NCBI GenBank assembly: GCA_016220125.1
Contig: JACRIF010000101.1
Span: forward strand, 1 to 12,409
Source: Candidatus Peregrinibacteria bacterium
GTDB lineage: Bacteria > Patescibacteriota > Gracilibacteria > UM-FILTER-43-11
Length of the DNA: 12,409 nucleotides
Direction of reading: 5' to 3'
The notes under the pieces are model-generated. The model saw only the letters and a list, made by a program, of their open reading frames with translations, was not told the DNA's origin and did no database searches. A program made the translations under genes and the position numbers. This document shows positions 1-6,269 of this stretch, one piece after another. Position 1 is the first letter of the stretch. Each line of letters opens with the position of its first letter.

Positions 1-10
1 AGGAAGATCC

Positions 11-586
11 ATGAAGACCCTGACCCTGATCGTTGCGCTGTTCACGCTTTTGGTTTCCCAGGTGGCGCAGGCGGCCTGCCCCTCGCAGTTCGCCAGCCTC
101 CCCTTGCCCGACCGCTGCAACAAGGCCAAGGAGACCCAGAAGAAATTCAAGACCCTGTCGGATGGAGATGTAGCCGCCTGTTGCGAAGAGCCGAAGGCGA
201 CGGCGCCGGCAACTCCTCCCCCCTCGGGAGAAAAAGTCAGCCGTCCGCAACCGACCTCACCGCCACCCAACAAGGGAAGCTGTGTCTCTTCGGACGACTT
301 CGCGGCCCTCAAGGCGCGAGTCGACTCCCACATCCCGGACGGGAACGGCCTGGTCACGCAGGAGCAACTCCAGAGCTGGTTCTGGAAACTCCTCTACGTG
401 CTCATCGGCATCCTGGTCTCCGCCCTGGTGATGGCAGGGGTCGGCGCCTGGCTTTACCGCCTGAACAAGGGTGTGAAGCAAGAGGTCGAGCGACTCGAGA
501 ACGATCAGTTGGCGCTCACCAAGGTGCTGGTGGACAAGAAGTTGCTGACCATCAACGACATCCCTGGTGAACCGCCGAAGACATAG
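11..586 (+). CDS. Secreted, membrane-anchored cysteine-containing protein, unknown function
   Basis: I do not recognise a family for this 191-residue protein. Residues 1-21 look like a Sec signal peptide (Lys at 2, hydrophobic core, AQA just before the likely cut). The predicted mature part starts with a short domain holding Cys23, Cys36 and the pair Cys57-Cys58. A Pro/Thr/Ser-rich linker follows (about 62-88), then Cys91, an amphipathic stretch (95-120), a single membrane helix (about 127-149) and a charged, probably coiled tail (150-175). With the signal cut, the cysteine part would lie outside the membrane and the tail in the cytoplasm. The start is supported by AGGAAG at 1-6, the only convincing Shine-Dalgarno in the window. 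The gene converges on the FecR-like gene and is followed by a strong hairpin. It could be an envelope scaffold or sensor, but nothing visible fixes a role. Confidence 0.75.
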   Translation: MKTLTLIVALFTLLVSQVAQAACPSQFASLPLPDRCNKAKETQKKFKTLSDGDVAACCEEPKATAPATPPPSGEKVSRPQPTSPPPNKGSCVSSDDFAALKARVDSHIPDGNGLVTQEQLQSWFWKLLYVLIGILVSALVMAGVGAWLYRLNKGVKQEVERLENDQLALTKVLVDKKLLTINDIPGEPPKT

Positions 587-600
587 AGGGTACCAACCCT

Positions 601-641
601 AGAGCCCTGCCTCCCGATACTCATCGGGATGGCAGGGCTCT
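601..641. terminator. Strong hairpin between convergent genes, likely bidirectional terminator
   Basis: An 18-bp stem is formed by 601-618 and 623-641, with a four-base loop (619-622) and one bulged T at 630. The outer 11 bp (AGAGCCCTGCC with its complement) and inner 7 bp (TCCCGAT with its complement) are perfect. It lies between the stop of the + strand gene and the stop of the - strand FecR-like gene, where a shared terminator is expected. No T-run follows on either strand, so termination may depend on stem strength alone, or the hairpin may protect the 3' end of the mRNA. Confidence 0.55.
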
Positions 642-706
642 TCACAATGTCAAAATAATCAAAAAACCCAAAAGCGCCTCCATTGGTAATCTCTATGGAA
701 TAGCTC

Positions 707-2773
707 CTAGTTGGCAGTCGGTTCAACCCCCAACTGCTCCTGCTTGATCTCCGCCCGCTTTTCTCGCAATCGCACCGCGCGGGTGATCTTTTGTTCGAGT
801 TGCTTGCTCTTGAGTTGCTGCTCCTGGTATTTCAGGTCGGCGATCCGGCTCTCGATGACCACTTTGGCCGTGCCATCCAGATTGTCGCGCACCTTGGCCC
901 AGAACTCTTGATCGTAGGCGAATTGGGGGTATTTGGCGATCAGGCGCTTGACCTGGTTCTTCTGCCCCTGCCAGGTCTTGTAGATGGTGACCTTTTCAGC
1001 GAATTCCTTGGCCTTCTGGGCCTTGGAGAACGCCGCGGCCTGGCTCAGGACCACCTCAGGCATTGCGGGCCGTATGGCGGCCACGGTTTGCCTGATATCC
1101 CCTTCCAAATCGCCTTGTTTGGACTTTGCCAAAGCGATCAGGTCGTCATTCGATCCCAAGGCCAATGTGCGGGAAATCTCAGCGAAAAGGCGCTTTTCCT
1201 CATATTGGGCCTCAAGAATGTTCTCATACAGGACTCGCTTCTCCTCTTCGGTCAAAGTGGCCGCCTGGGCCAATAAATCGGAGGCGATCGGGGTGTGGGC
1301 ATCCAAGGCCGCCTGGGCGCTGGCCATATCGCCCGCCACCAGAAAGTCATGGGCGTGGGTCAACTCGTCGATGGAGTTCTGCAGGCGAACCCGCACAAAT
1401 CCAATCGGATCGGTGGCCAAAAGCTCTTGGGTCCGATTGAGGGCCTGGTTCACAATGCCAACCTGGATATCGCCCGGAAGGGCGGCCACCAGGGTTTTTC
1501 GATGCGCGGCCACCAGGGAGGCGAGCTTGTTTTCGCTCACGCCATTGTCGGATTCGTTTGTGATTTGGGTGACAAGATCCTTGTATTCGCCCAAGGCGAC
1601 TTCGGCCGCCGATTGGTTGTCGTTCTCAAGCAAAACAATCGCCTCGCTGAGACGCTGATTGGCCATGTAGGACAAAAAGTTGGTCTGGGCCTTGGCGTCA
1701 AAACTGAAGGCCAGCTCCAAACGTTCCTTGGCGCGTTTGATGGGGTACAGCACGTCTCCGGGCAAAGTCCCGGCGTTGGCCTTCAAGGCCATGAGTTCTC
1801 GTTCGCGAAGGGCATCCAAATGCGCTTGGTCGGCCATCAGGTTCCGCTTCATCCAATCAGAATTAAGCTCCTCATCGGAAATGGAATGAATGGGCGTGAA
1901 CAATGCCAAAGAGGAGGTGTTGCGGTTATAAGTAGACGGATCGAGGGTCACCTGCTCGTGGGCACTTAGTTTTCCGCTGGCAAGCACCAATCGTGTTTCG
2001 GGCTGAAGGGCCCGGACAAGGGCGCTGTGCTTGAGGATGCGAACCTGGGTGGGTTCGAAAAGCTTGGTATGGACATCGAAAATGGCGTTTCGGGCGGACA
2101 CCGAGACGTTGGAGGTGGAAAGGCTGAAATCGGCGTATCCGTCATCCACATTGAGGGTTTGAACCCACGCGCTGCCCTGATGCAGGGATACTTCGATGAT
2201 TCCCTGGCCCGCGTAGGCGGGACTCACGCCCAATCGGCTGACCAGCAAAATGGAATTGTCGCCGAGGCGCAATTCGCTGTCATCGAAAAAATGGATCGTG
2301 GCGGAAGCCATGTCGCCGACACGGATCAGGTCGCCAGCGGAAAGTTCGGTCGGCTCATTGATCGTGTCCCAAATCAGGCGATCGGCGTGCTTCACGCTGA
2401 CCTCGCCCGAAACGACTTCGATCGTGGAGTTCTCGGAGGCGCTAACGGGTTGCCGACCTTCTACAAAGAACAGGGTCGTGGTGACCGAAAGCACCAAAAC
2501 AAGGGTGGAAGCCACCACGCGCTGGGTCCACACAAGCCATCCGAACACAGGGCGTTTCAAGGCACCGATGCGCGACAAAAGACGCACCCGGGCGGATTGG
2601 ACGAATTGGGGCGAAGGATCGGCCGGAGCGAGGCGCTTGAGAAGCCGGGCGAACCATTGGTCGTTGGGTTCCGCCGAAATTCGGGACATGAGTCGTGCTT
2701 TTGCGTTTTCGCAAAATTGGGAAGAGGGATTCACTTTCGGGAGCCTGCGGAGTTCCTTCTCAATGTCTAACAT
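707..2773 (-). CDS. FecR-domain / DUF5667-like membrane protein, probable anti-sigma factor
   Basis: This 688-residue one-pass membrane protein probably holds the adjacent ECF sigma factor in check and reads an envelope signal. The N-terminal cytoplasmic part has two copies of a helical motif (about 7-33 and 44-70, offset 37): Leu-rich, a Pro-Ser-x-Phe core, then Ala-Arg-x-Arg-Leu. A membrane helix spans about 86-105. A FecR-like beta domain follows (about 117-250), with a GEVSV stretch and a GDxIRVGDxAxATIxFxDxSELRLGxNS core typical of the family. Residues 335-430 carry the LPGDxLYPxKRxxExLxLAFSFD signature of DUF5667 proteins. The remainder is helical, ending in a charged, Lys/Glu/Gln-rich coiled coil (about 560-680). 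It lies 116 bp downstream of the sigma gene on the same strand. The ATG has no Shine-Dalgarno. The anti-sigma role is inferred from topology and neighbourhood. Confidence 0.8.
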   Translation of the reverse strand: MLDIEKELRRLPKVNPSSQFCENAKARLMSRISAEPNDQWFARLLKRLAPADPSPQFVQSARVRLLSRIGALKRPVFGWLVWTQRVVASTLVLVLSVTTTLFFVEGRQPVSASENSTIEVVSGEVSVKHADRLIWDTINEPTELSAGDLIRVGDMASATIHFFDDSELRLGDNSILLVSRLGVSPAYAGQGIIEVSLHQGSAWVQTLNVDDGYADFSLSTSNVSVSARNAIFDVHTKLFEPTQVRILKHSALVRALQPETRLVLASGKLSAHEQVTLDPSTYNRNTSSLALFTPIHSISDEELNSDWMKRNLMADQAHLDALRERELMALKANAGTLPGDVLYPIKRAKERLELAFSFDAKAQTNFLSYMANQRLSEAIVLLENDNQSAAEVALGEYKDLVTQITNESDNGVSENKLASLVAAHRKTLVAALPGDIQVGIVNQALNRTQELLATDPIGFVRVRLQNSIDELTHAHDFLVAGDMASAQAALDAHTPIASDLLAQAATLTEEEKRVLYENILEAQYEEKRLFAEISRTLALGSNDDLIALAKSKQGDLEGDIRQTVAAIRPAMPEVVLSQAAAFSKAQKAKEFAEKVTIYKTWQGQKNQVKRLIAKYPQFAYDQEFWAKVRDNLDGTAKVVIESRIADLKYQEQQLKSKQLEQKITRAVRLREKRAEIKQEQLGVEPTAN

Positions 2774-2811
2774 GTGCGGGGTAAATGGTCAGTCTTTTGA
2801 GAGTGGTATAG

Positions 2812-2846
2812 CTGAGTCCTGAGTCCTGTTTTCTGACTTCTCAGTA
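2812..2846 (-). repeat. 7-nt degenerate tandem array, CTGAGTC family
   Basis: Five consecutive heptamers read on the + strand as CTGAGTC, CTGAGTC, CTGTTTT, CTGACTT and CTCAGTA. The array lies between the stop of the sigma factor gene and the start of the FecR-like gene. The same heptamers occur at 5153-5187 and 10390-10424, always in the same orientation relative to the - strand gene. Confidence 0.8.
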
Positions 2847-2889
2847 GACAGGGTGACAACCTCTATAACGTAACAATGTCCATTTTGTT

Positions 2890-3447
2890 TCACAAATCGT
2901 CTCTTTCGGGCGACAAAAAGCCGCGCAATTGCTCCAGGGCACGGAACTGAAGGATGCGGATGGCGCCCTCGGATTTGCCCGTCACCTCGGCAATTTGGCG
3001 ATTGTCCAACTCGTTGATGTACTTGAGGATGATGATTTCCTGGTAATTGCCCGGAAGCTTTCGGATCACCTTTTGAAGGCGCACCTGGGTCAGCTTCAAG
3101 TTGGTTTGCCGATCGGGCAAATTGCGTTCGTGCGGATCCGCGATTTCGTCATCGATCTCGTCCGTGGACTGATTCTTGCGGTAATAATCGACCAGCAGGT
3201 TATGGGCAATGCGAAAAGCCCACGAGGCAAAGGGGGTCACCCCTTTTTTGTACTTGTCCAAGTTCTGCCACATCTTTACGAAAGTGTCCTCGGTCAGATC
3301 TTCCGCGATCTCATTTTCGACTCGGTAATAGATGTAGCGGTAGATGGGTTTTACCAAGGCATCGTAAATCTGGGCGAACGCTTGGGAGTCGCCCGCTTGC
3401 GCCTTTTCAACCGCCTTGCTCAGATCTGGAATTTGCTCTTGTGCCAC
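2890..3447 (-). CDS. RNA polymerase sigma-70 family ECF sigma factor
   Basis: A 185-residue sigma factor with only regions 2 and 4, the normal ECF size, which would direct RNA polymerase to a stress or envelope regulon. Region 2 (about 22-92) has the AEDLTEDTFVKMW core that contacts the polymerase and the -10 element, followed by PFASWAFRIAHNLLVDYYRK. An acidic linker (about 94-112) separates it from region 4 (about 122-176), where KLPxxYQEIIILKYINELDNRQIAEVTGKS begins the helix-turn-helix and GAIRILQFRALEQLR ends it. The start is a GTG: an in-frame stop lies a few codons upstream and no ATG fits. It leads a probable two-gene operon with the FecR/DUF5667 protein, which supports a sigma/anti-sigma pair. 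I do not assign an ECF group. Confidence 0.93.
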   Translation of the reverse strand: MAQEQIPDLSKAVEKAQAGDSQAFAQIYDALVKPIYRYIYYRVENEIAEDLTEDTFVKMWQNLDKYKKGVTPFASWAFRIAHNLLVDYYRKNQSTDEIDDEIADPHERNLPDRQTNLKLTQVRLQKVIRKLPGNYQEIIILKYINELDNRQIAEVTGKSEGAIRILQFRALEQLRGFLSPERDDL

Positions 3448-3470
3448 GAAAATAGGACTAAGGTCTTCCT

Positions 3471-3499
3471 ATATTACAAAATGATGGCGAAATAATCAA
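3471..3499 (-). promoter_or_regulatory. Predicted promoter of the sigma factor operon
   Basis: On the - strand TTGATT (3499-3494) is separated by exactly 17 bases from TAATAT (3476-3471), close to the general sigma-70 consensus. Transcription would start near 3464, about 16 bases before the GTG. No second, alternative-type promoter was recognised, so autoregulation is not shown. Confidence 0.45.
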
Positions 3500-3509
3500 T
3501 TGAATAATG

Positions 3510-3548
3510 AAAAAGACCTAGTCTGTGGCGATTTCACCCAAATCACAG
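3510..3548 (-). terminator. Possible intrinsic terminator of the small membrane protein gene
   Basis: On the - strand an imperfect hairpin pairs 3545-3548 with 3523-3526 and 3540-3544 with 3530-3534. It has a five-base loop and a three-base bulge. Nine bases later a run of five T follows (3514-3510). The position between the stop at 3568 and the next gene start at 3447 is right, but the stem is AT-rich and weak. Confidence 0.35.
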
Positions 3549-3567
3549 CAACCGCCTTAATGAACGG

Positions 3568-3849
3568 TTAGATTTCCAAATTGAACAATCGTGTGGGGGC
3601 TTCGGACGGAATGGAGGAGGGGTCGATGAAATAACGGTACAAAATAATGGAGCCGGTGACCCAAAGCAGATAGCAAAAAATATAAAGGGCGATGACATGG
3701 CGCAAACGGATAAAGCCAAAAGGGAGGGAGAAGCGATCCTCCTTGAGCTCGTATTCGCGCGAACGGATATAGACACGGCGCAGGTGCTCGAAAAAATAGG
3801 TCAGGGCAACCAGATGGATGGTGATGAAAAGAATGAGCGTTGTGGACAT
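3568..3849 (-). CDS. Small two-helix membrane protein, unknown function
   Basis: A 93-residue protein with two hydrophobic helices (about 3-20 and 50-73). They are joined by a strongly charged loop rich in Arg, Glu and Lys (24-48) that includes HLRRVYIRSREYELKED. By the positive-inside rule the loop would be cytoplasmic and both termini outside. No family is recognised. The ATG at 3849 is chosen because the sequence upstream meets a stop and the first helix begins at residue 3. It lies between the glycosyltransferase gene (147 bp upstream) and the sigma gene (120 bp downstream), with possible terminators on both sides, so it may be monocistronic. It reads as a real gene because hydrophobic and charged blocks alternate sensibly and no better frame exists here. 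Confidence 0.6.
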   Translation of the reverse strand: MSTTLILFITIHLVALTYFFEHLRRVYIRSREYELKEDRFSLPFGFIRLRHVIALYIFCYLLWVTGSIILYRYFIDPSSIPSEAPTRLFNLEI

Positions 3850-3928
3850 AATGTCTTTATCACATTATTACTCTAGAAGAATACTCAAAAAACCGCAAGT
3901 CCGATCAGCCCCCGAGGAACCAACATCC

Positions 3929-3983
3929 AATGTCCACCTGTAGTCCATTGGTCATCCATTTGTGATCCATTTGGTTTCTAAGG
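3929..3983 (-). repeat. 11-nt degenerate tandem array (GTnnTCCATTT), copy A
   Basis: Three clear 11-base units run from 3940 to 3972 (GTAGTCCATTG, GTCATCCATTT, GTGATCCATTT). They are flanked in phase by one weaker unit on each side. The array begins 13 bases past the stop codon of the GT4 glycosyltransferase gene. Copies of the same family lie at 10659-10702 and 12009-12063, also just after - strand stop codons. Confidence 0.85.
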
Positions 3984-3996
3984 GAAGCTACCCAAT

Positions 3997-5118
3997 TCAA
4001 CCGTACAAACTATAAATATAAAGCGTCTCCTCCGCCGCCTTTTCCCAACTGAAATCCTTGGCGCGCTCAAGGCCCTTTTTGGCCAGTTCCCGCTGCAGGG
4101 CCTTGTCGTGAACCAACTGATGCATGGCATTGCCGACCGCATTGAAGTCTAGGGGGTCGACATAAAGGGCCGAATCCTTGGCCACCTCATGATGCACCGG
4201 AATATCGGAGGCGATGATGGGAATGCCCGCGCTCATGGCTTCGATCAGGGATAAATTGAGCCCTTCGTAAGTCGAAATATGGGCAAGGGCCAAGGCCTGC
4301 CGATACAGGCAGTTCAACTCGCCCTGTGGAAGCGGATCGGTGAAAATGACTTTGCCTTTGGGTTTGGTCAGGTATCGTTTGTCCACGCGCTGGCGATGCT
4401 CATCCGTGACAAAGGCATCCAGGCCCTTGCCTTTCCCTCCCACCAGAATCAAGTCGATGGGGTATTGGGAGGCGATGAATTTTTGGAAGGCCCGAATCAG
4501 CAAGGGAACGTTCTTCCGGGGATCGTAGCCACCGGCGTAAATGAAAAAACGCCTGCGGAGGCTGAGCTCCGGAAAAGACTGGGCCTCGTCCGCCACAGGG
4601 GCCGCGAGCGGGATCACGGTGATAATCGACTCTTTCAGCTTGAGGGTTTTCATGATCTCCCGTTTGGAGAATTCCGAAACCGTGAGGATCTGGTCGGCCT
4701 TTTTCAAGGCGTGCTTGGCGTAAAAATGGTAAAACTTCGACCTGAATTTTTCGCGGTAATCGGGAAGCTTCCAGGGAATCACATCGTGGACCGTTACGAT
4801 GGTGGGCATGGGAAGCCGTTTCCACGGATTGCAGGGGTAGGGAAAATGGGCGATGTTGATCCCGAAGCGCTCCATTTCCTGAGGGAGCAGAAGATGTTCC
4901 CAATGGGCTTTTCGGAGGCTCGCGGAACGATAGGGTTTTTCGGCCACGCGGATCTGTTTGCAATTGGCGGGAAGGTCCACGTCCACAAGTTCGGGCGTGA
5001 ACAGAATGAACTCATGCTCGGGTTTCAGTTTCGCCATGGCACGCACCAACCCCCGGGTGTATTGCCCGATTCCTGTGTAGGGAAGAACCAAAAAGCGCGC
5101 GTTGATTCCGATTTTCAT
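3997..5118 (-). CDS. GT4-family glycosyltransferase (GT-B fold)
   Basis: A 373-residue enzyme that most likely transfers a sugar from a nucleotide-sugar donor to a surface glycan at the inner face of the membrane. The N-terminal domain opens with the GINARFLVLPYTGIGQY acceptor-side loop typical of GT4 proteins, and has HD at 111-112 and TVSEFSKRE at 146-154. The C-terminal donor-binding domain starts near YAGGYDPRKN (194-203), whose Arg/Lys would contact the phosphates. It carries the E-x7-E signature as EGLNLSLIEAMSAG (285-298). Length matches the family. It lies 35 bp downstream of murG on the same strand, so it is probably the last gene of the ftsW operon. The acceptor and donor cannot be told from sequence alone. 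Confidence 0.92.
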   Translation of the reverse strand: MKIGINARFLVLPYTGIGQYTRGLVRAMAKLKPEHEFILFTPELVDVDLPANCKQIRVAEKPYRSASLRKAHWEHLLLPQEMERFGINIAHFPYPCNPWKRLPMPTIVTVHDVIPWKLPDYREKFRSKFYHFYAKHALKKADQILTVSEFSKREIMKTLKLKESIITVIPLAAPVADEAQSFPELSLRRRFFIYAGGYDPRKNVPLLIRAFQKFIASQYPIDLILVGGKGKGLDAFVTDEHRQRVDKRYLTKPKGKVIFTDPLPQGELNCLYRQALALAHISTYEGLNLSLIEAMSAGIPIIASDIPVHHEVAKDSALYVDPLDFNAVGNAMHQLVHDKALQRELAKKGLERAKDFSWEKAAEETLYIYSLYG

Positions 5119-5152
5119 AATATAAAATGCTGAAACTGAGTATACCCCATTA

Positions 5153-5187
5153 TTCAGCTGTGTTCTGAATCTTGTGTTCTGAGTCCT
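5153..5187 (-). repeat. 7-nt degenerate tandem array at the murG 3' end
   Basis: Heptamers of the CTGAGTC/CTGTGTT type run through the last codons and stop of murG. In murG sense they read GGACTCA, GAACACA, AGATTCA, GAACACA. They encode the terminal LRTQDSEHS. The family is shared with 2812-2846 and 10390-10424. Confidence 0.75.
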
Positions 5188-6269
5188 AAAATAATATTGG
5201 CAATCGTCTCAGCCGCCTCTGGTTTCGCCAACTGTGCCAATGCCTTTTTCATCGATTGGATTTGAGCCGGACTGTGAACCAAGGCGATCAAAACTTCGGA
5301 AAGGGGTTGTCCCGGCTTGAGAACTAGGCTCGCCCCCATGCGCTCGAAATAATCAGCGTTCAGCGCCTGGTGATTGTGGGCCGCGCTTTTGAGCGGCAAC
5401 AACACGCTGGGCTTTTGAACGAGCGCCAGCTCATACAACGAATTCGCCCCCGCCCGTCCCACCACAAAATCCGTGATGGCGTAAATATGCGGCAATTCTT
5501 CCCCCAAGTATTCAAATTGAATATAATTTTTCTCCACTCCACAATTCGGTCCACCATCCGGTCCACAACTTGGCCCACTATTCGACTTCCCCGCTCCCGC
5601 GATATGAACGATCTGGAATACGGACTTCAAATGGGGCAGCTCTTGGGCGACCAGTTGGTTGATCTGCTCCGATCCTTGGCTTCCGCCCCATACCAAAAGC
5701 ACGGGCTTGCCGGGATGAAACCCAGTAAGTCGGAACCCCTGCTCAGGATCGCCGTTCCGCATGGAAAGCCGAACCGGGTTGCCCGTGAAAACAGTTTTGG
5801 GGTTGTCGGACATGACCTCGGGAAAACCAACGCAAACCTTTTTCGCCAACGTGGCCACAATACGATTGCTCAACCCCATCACGGAATCGGACTCATGAAG
5901 GACGATGGGGCGCCTCAGCAAAAAGGCGGCCAAGGCCACCGGAAGGCTGACAAACCCTCCTTTGGCGAACACAACATGGGGCCAAAATCGGGCCATGATC
6001 CAAAAGGACTGGAAAAAACCCGCCACCGCCAGAAAGGGGTCGGTGAAATTGCGCCAATCAAAATAACGGCGGAGTTTCCCCGTGAAAATCGGGACAAACG
6101 GAATTCCGGCGGGAATCACCAGCGAGGCGTCCAAAGGGAGCCTGGAACCCACGTACAACAGTTGAATCGAAGGATCGAGTTGCCTAAGCGCGGACGCGAG
6201 CGCGAGGTTGGGCTGGATATGCCCCCCCGAGCCTCCGCCGGTGAGGAGCACCCGTGTTGCTTTCCGCAT
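5154..6269 (-). CDS. murG: MurG, UDP-GlcNAc:lipid I N-acetylglucosaminyltransferase
   Basis: MurG adds GlcNAc to lipid I to make lipid II at the inner membrane face. The 371-residue protein has the N-terminal glycine loop GGGSGGHIQP (11-20), the LHESDSVMGLSNR segment (124-136, HEQN in E. coli), a second glycine loop GGSQGSEQIN (195-204), and the donor-site motif GRAGANSLYEL (271-281). A further motif, HNHQALNADYFE, spans 298-309. Two oddities are visible. Residues about 229-244 are a Gly/Cys/Pro-rich insert encoded by a 12-nt tandem repeat at a loop where homologues are short, just before the YIQFEYLGEELP segment. The C-terminus (363-371) is encoded by a 7-nt array. The start is fixed by the glycine loop and lies 86 bp inside the end of ftsW. 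No Shine-Dalgarno is seen. Confidence 0.95.
   Translation of the reverse strand: MRKATRVLLTGGGSGGHIQPNLALASALRQLDPSIQLLYVGSRLPLDASLVIPAGIPFVPIFTGKLRRYFDWRNFTDPFLAVAGFFQSFWIMARFWPHVVFAKGGFVSLPVALAAFLLRRPIVLHESDSVMGLSNRIVATLAKKVCVGFPEVMSDNPKTVFTGNPVRLSMRNGDPEQGFRLTGFHPGKPVLLVWGGSQGSEQINQLVAQELPHLKSVFQIVHIAGAGKSNSGPSCGPDGGPNCGVEKNYIQFEYLGEELPHIYAITDFVVGRAGANSLYELALVQKPSVLLPLKSAAHNHQALNADYFERMGASLVLKPGQPLSEVLIALVHSPAQIQSMKKALAQLAKPEAAETIANIILGLRTQDSEHS
5539..5586 (-). repeat. 12-nt in-frame tandem repeat inside murG
   Basis: Four 12-base units on the + strand (CCACAATTCGGT, CCACCATCCGGT, CCACAACTTGGC, CCACTATTCGAC) encode four-residue repeats of the PxCG/PDGG type at MurG residues about 229-244. 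Because the period is a multiple of three the reading frame is kept. Confidence 0.85.

Noticed and set aside
181..570. Alternative + frame of 129 codons inside the first gene
   Set aside because: The main frame has a signal peptide, membrane helix and ribosome site; the other frame is Arg/Gly-rich and has none.
1295..1969. Several + strand open frames of 160-250 codons opposite the FecR-like gene
   Set aside because: All lie within a clear FecR/DUF5667 gene and lack sensible composition or motifs.
4279..5133. Open frame of 284 codons on the + strand opposite the glycosyltransferase
   Set aside because: GT4 motifs on the - strand explain this stretch; the + frame is a shadow.
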